Source: Kribbella kalugense (GTDB lineage: Bacteria > Actinomycetota > Actinomycetes > Propionibacteriales > Kribbellaceae). From it: 64,000 bases of DNA. A model generated the notes under the pieces. That model did no database searches. It was not told the origin of the DNA and was given only the letters and a program-made list of their open reading frames with translations. How positions within the stretch are numbered: position 1 is the stretch's first letter; every line of letters starts with the position of its first letter. The DNA lies in the NCBI RefSeq assembly GCF_004365875.1, contig NZ_SODF01000002.1, forward strand, positions 62,001 to 126,000, written 5' to 3'. Of the stretch, positions 61,581-64,000 are shown piece after piece. Made by a program: the position numbers and the translations under genes.

Positions 61581-61964
61581 TCAGAAGCCGAGCCCGCCCT
61601 CGCGGGCGGCGTCAGCCAGTGCCGCGATGCGGCCGTGGTACTTGTTCCCGGCCCGGTCGAACACGACCGAGTCGATGCCGGCAGCCTTGGCCCGGTCGGC
61701 GATCAAGCCGCCGACGGTCTTGGCCTTGTCGGTCTTGTTCGCCTCCGTGCCACGCAGGTCGGCCTCCATCGTGGAAGCCGAGACCAGCGTCTTGCCGGCC
61801 ACGTCGTCGATGACCTGTGCGAACAGGTGCTTCGACGACTTGCTGACCACCAGTCGCGGCCGGTCGGCCGTGCCGTTGATCTTCTTCCGGACCCGGATCT
61901 GCCGACGCAGCCGGGAGGCCGTCGTCTTGGCGGAGTGCTTGTGCGGACGCAGTCCGATCGCCAT
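61581..61964 (-). CDS. rplR: 50S ribosomal protein L18
   Basis: A 127-aa 5S rRNA-binding protein: [37 protein letters not shown] and [20 protein letters not shown] at the C-terminus. It lies 2 bases after rplF. Confidence 0.97.
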   Translation of the reverse strand: MAIGLRPHKHSAKTTASRLRRQIRVRKKINGTADRPRLVVSKSSKHLFAQVIDDVAGKTLVSASTMEADLRGTEANKTDKAKTVGGLIADRAKAAGIDSVVFDRAGNKYHGRIAALADAAREGGLGF

Positions 61965-61966
61965 GG

Positions 61967-62509
61967 TTACTTACCAGCCTTTCCGACCTTGCGGCGCACC
62001 TGCTCGCCGGCGTACCGCACACCCTTGCCCTTGTACGGCTCGGGCTTACGCAGCTTGCGGATGTTGGCGGCGACCTCGCCGACGGACTGCTTGTCGATGC
62101 CCTGCACGGAGAAGCGGGTCGGCGCCTCCACGTTGAACGTGATGCCTTCCGGCGCGTCCACCGTGATGGTGTGGCTGTACCCGAGCGAGAACTCCAGCTG
62201 GGTCGGTCCCTTGGACAGGACGCGGTACCCGACGCCGACGATCTCGAGCTTCTTCTCGTAGCCCTCCGTCACGCCGGTCACCAGGTTGGCGATCAGCGTG
62301 CGGGACAGGCCGTGCAGTTCCTTGCTCTTGCGCTGGTCGTCCGGACGGGAGACGGCGATGGTGCCGTCCTCGTCCCGGTTGACCACGATGGGCTCAGCCA
62401 CGACGTGCGAGAGCTGACCCTTCGGACCCTTCACCGTGACCGTCTGGCCGTCGATCGTGACGTCGACGCCGGACGGGACCGTGACCGGGAGCTTACCGAT
62501 GCGAGACAT
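61967..62509 (-). CDS. rplF: 50S ribosomal protein L6
   Basis: A 180-aa protein: [40 protein letters not shown] and [20 protein letters not shown] with the conserved C-terminal KVGKAGK-like end. It lies near the factor-binding site of the large subunit. Confidence 0.98.
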   Translation of the reverse strand: MSRIGKLPVTVPSGVDVTIDGQTVTVKGPKGQLSHVVAEPIVVNRDEDGTIAVSRPDDQRKSKELHGLSRTLIANLVTGVTEGYEKKLEIVGVGYRVLSKGPTQLEFSLGYSHTITVDAPEGITFNVEAPTRFSVQGIDKQSVGEVAANIRKLRKPEPYKGKGVRYAGEQVRRKVGKAGK

Positions 62510-62536
62510 TTCAGTGGTCCTCCTTCCGGTTCTTCG

Positions 62537-62944
62537 TCACCAGACGTAGGCGAGGACTTCCCCGCCGACGCCCTTGTTCTTGGCCTGACGGTCGGTCAGC
62601 AGTCCCTGGGACGTCGAGATGATCGCGACTCCCAGTCCGCCGAGGACCTTGGGCAGGTTGGTCGACTTCGCGTAGACCCGCAGGCCCGGCTTGCTGATCC
62701 GGCGTACGCCCGCAATGGAGCGCTCCCGGCTCGGGCCGAACTTCAGGTCGACAGTCAGGGTCTTGCCGACGGCGCCCTCCTTGGGCTCCTCCACCTTGTA
62801 GGAGGCGATGTAGCCCTCCTGCTGGAGAATGTCGGCGATACCCTGCTTGATCTTGCTGTACGGCATCGCGGTCGACTCGTGGTACGCCTGGTTGGCGTTC
62901 CGCAGACGCGTCAACATGTCTGCGATCGGGTCGGTCATCGTCAT
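62537..62944 (-). CDS. rpsH: 30S ribosomal protein S8
   Basis: A 135-aa protein: [40 protein letters not shown] and [20 protein letters not shown]. It binds 16S rRNA and in some bacteria represses the spc operon. Confidence 0.98.
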   Translation of the reverse strand: MTMTDPIADMLTRLRNANQAYHESTAMPYSKIKQGIADILQQEGYIASYKVEEPKEGAVGKTLTVDLKFGPSRERSIAGVRRISKPGLRVYAKSTNLPKVLGGLGVAIISTSQGLLTDRQAKNKGVGGEVLAYVW

Positions 62945-63035
62945 GGCCTGGGGCCTCTTTCCCGCCGTGGTTTCGCCGCTCGGCGACCTACGGTGACTAG
63001 ATAATGAATAGGGAGAAGTTCGGAGGTGGAGACGG

Positions 63036-63221
63036 TCACCAGCTGGACTTGGTCACACCGGGCAGCTCGCCCCGGTGCGCCATCTCCCGCAGGCAGATCC
63101 GGCACAGGCCGAACTTGCGGAAGACCGCCTTCGGCCGGCCGCAGCGCTGGCAGCGCGTGTAGCCACGCACCGCGAACTTCGGCTTCCGGGCCTGCTTGAC
63201 CTTGAGTGCTGTCTTCGCCAC
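63036..63221 (-). CDS. rpsN: 30S ribosomal protein S14, zinc-binding type Z
   Basis: A 61-aa protein with the zinc set [20 protein letters not shown]. The short zinc form sits in the spc operon as in most actinobacteria. It lies one base from rplE. Confidence 0.97.
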   Translation of the reverse strand: MAKTALKVKQARKPKFAVRGYTRCQRCGRPKAVFRKFGLCRICLREMAHRGELPGVTKSSW

Positions 63222-63222
63222 G

Positions 63223-63795
63223 TCAGTTCTCCTTGAACGGGAAGCCGAGCGCCCGCAGCAGGGCCCGACCCTCGTCGTCGTTCTTCGCGGTGGTCACCAC
63301 GGTGATGTCCATACCCCGGACCCGGTCGATCCGGTCCTGGTTGATCTCGTGGAACATCACCTGCTCGGTCAGACCGAAGGTGTAGTTCCCGGTACCGTCG
63401 AACTGCTTCGGGGACAGACCGCGGAAGTCGCGGATCCGGGGCAGCGCGAGCGCCAGCAGCCGGTCCAGGAACTCCCACATCCGGTCGCCGCGCAGCGTCA
63501 CGTGGGCGCCGATCGGCATCCCCTCGCGCAGCTTGAACTGCGCGATCGACTTACGGGCCTTGGTGACCTGGGCCTTCTGGCCGGTGATCGCGGCCAGGTC
63601 CTTCACCGCGCCGTCGATCAGCTTGGAGTCGCGAGCCGCCTCGCCGACGCCCATGTTCACCACGATCTTGGTGAGCCCGGGCACCTGCATGACGTTCGCG
63701 TACTGGAACTCCTCCTGCAGCTTGCCGACGATTTCCTCGCGGTACTTCGTCTTGAGCCGCGGAAGAACCTTGGTCTCGGATACTGCGGTGGTCAT
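63223..63795 (-). CDS. rplE: 50S ribosomal protein L5
   Basis: A 190-aa 5S rRNA-binding protein: [40 protein letters not shown] and [20 protein letters not shown]. Its ATG overlaps the rplX stop by one base. Confidence 0.98.
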   Translation of the reverse strand: MTTAVSETKVLPRLKTKYREEIVGKLQEEFQYANVMQVPGLTKIVVNMGVGEAARDSKLIDGAVKDLAAITGQKAQVTKARKSIAQFKLREGMPIGAHVTLRGDRMWEFLDRLLALALPRIRDFRGLSPKQFDGTGNYTFGLTEQVMFHEINQDRIDRVRGMDITVVTTAKNDDEGRALLRALGFPFKEN

Positions 63796-64000
63796 CAGAT
63801 CTCCTCGCCGGTACGCCGCGCGACCCGGACGCTCCGGAAACCGGTGTACGTCGAGCCGTCGGGGCGCCGCTTCTGCACCTCGACGCGGTTGTAGCCGACG
63901 CGGGTGGTCACCTTCTGCTTCTTGCCGTCCTTCTCGACCTCGACCAGAAGCATCACGTTCGAGACGTGGATCGGGGCTTCCTGGGTGACGATGCCACCGG
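63795..64000 (-). CDS. rplX: 50S ribosomal protein L24, N-terminus outside window
   Basis: The last 67 residues are visible: [20 protein letters not shown], then [20 protein letters not shown] and the end [11 protein letters not shown]. The KOW-containing N-terminal part lies beyond the window edge. It begins the visible spc unit on the minus strand. Confidence 0.95.
   Translation of the reverse strand, partial: GGIVTQEAPIHVSNVMLLVEVEKDGKKQKVTTRVGYNRVEVQKRRPDGSTYTGFRSVRVARRTGEEI

Noticed and set aside
1..64000. CRISPR arrays, rRNA and tRNA genes
   Set aside because: No regularly spaced repeats, no rRNA core sequence and no cloverleaf could be recognised by reading; a tRNAscan/Infernal run would be needed to be certain about small RNAs.

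Overview
The window is high-GC, densely packed bacterial DNA from an actinobacterium. Gene order in the ribosomal spc/alpha region (rplX, rplE, zinc-type rpsN, rpsH, rplF, rplR, rpsE, rpmD, rplO, secY, adk, map, infA, rpmJ, rpsM, rpsK, rpsD, rpoA, rplQ, truA), rplM-rpsI-glmM, an XRE/DUF6879 cassette and SigE-type ECF sigma factors all fit Actinobacteria. The overall style suggests a Nocardioidaceae/Kribbella-like soil organism, but that genus-level guess is inference only. No rRNA, tRNA or CRISPR array was seen.

Region 1 (1-13.4 kb) looks like a specialised-metabolite locus without modular PKS or NRPS genes. Ten tightly overlapping minus-strand genes run from two acyl carrier proteins through two ketosynthases, a ketosynthase-like fragment, an AMP-dependent ligase, a 4-hydroxymandelate-synthase-like dioxygenase, a phytanoyl-CoA-type dioxygenase, a DUF3050 (heme-oxygenase-like fold) protein and a TPP-dependent E1 alpha/beta pair to an incomplete gene at the window edge. 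A lone TnpB (IS605/IS1341-like) element sits exactly between the first ACP start codon and a divergent phosphopantetheinyl transferase. A second acyl-AMP ligase follows. One ketosynthase carries an in-frame 108-bp inverted-repeat insertion and has lost a catalytic His.

Region 2 (13.4-21.2 kb) is a peptidoglycan (MurNAc) salvage cluster: a secreted NagZ-like GH3 fused to an endonuclease/exonuclease/phosphatase domain, a NamZ-like exo-muramidase, an AmiE-like serine hydrolase, a MurR-like RpiR regulator and MurQ. A GTAAT/ATTAC-type palindrome lies before nagZ, and a related motif overlaps the -35 of an apparently leaderless murQ.

Region 3 (21.2-31.5 kb) has LtrA, a plant-type ketol-acid reductoisomerase, a small membrane protein, and a sugar-utilisation locus (oxidoreductase, ThuA, two permeases, binding lipoprotein, divergent LacI regulator with two operator-like sites), then an IlvY-like LysR regulator.

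Region 4 (31.5-52.2 kb) mixes housekeeping and accessory genes: a small-protein/DUF6879/XRE cassette, glmM, rpsI, rplM, citrate synthase, a duplicated inverted-repeat element, SDR, SnoaL-like, TetR with a GH18-like protein, a two-component system, an ABC-F ATPase, two paralogous large proteins of unknown function around an ECF sigma/membrane-protein pair, an RsmC-like methyltransferase, truA and one hypothetical gene. Region 5 (52.2-64 kb) is the ribosomal/secY/rpoA block on the minus strand, with a two-gene membrane-protein insertion between map and infA.
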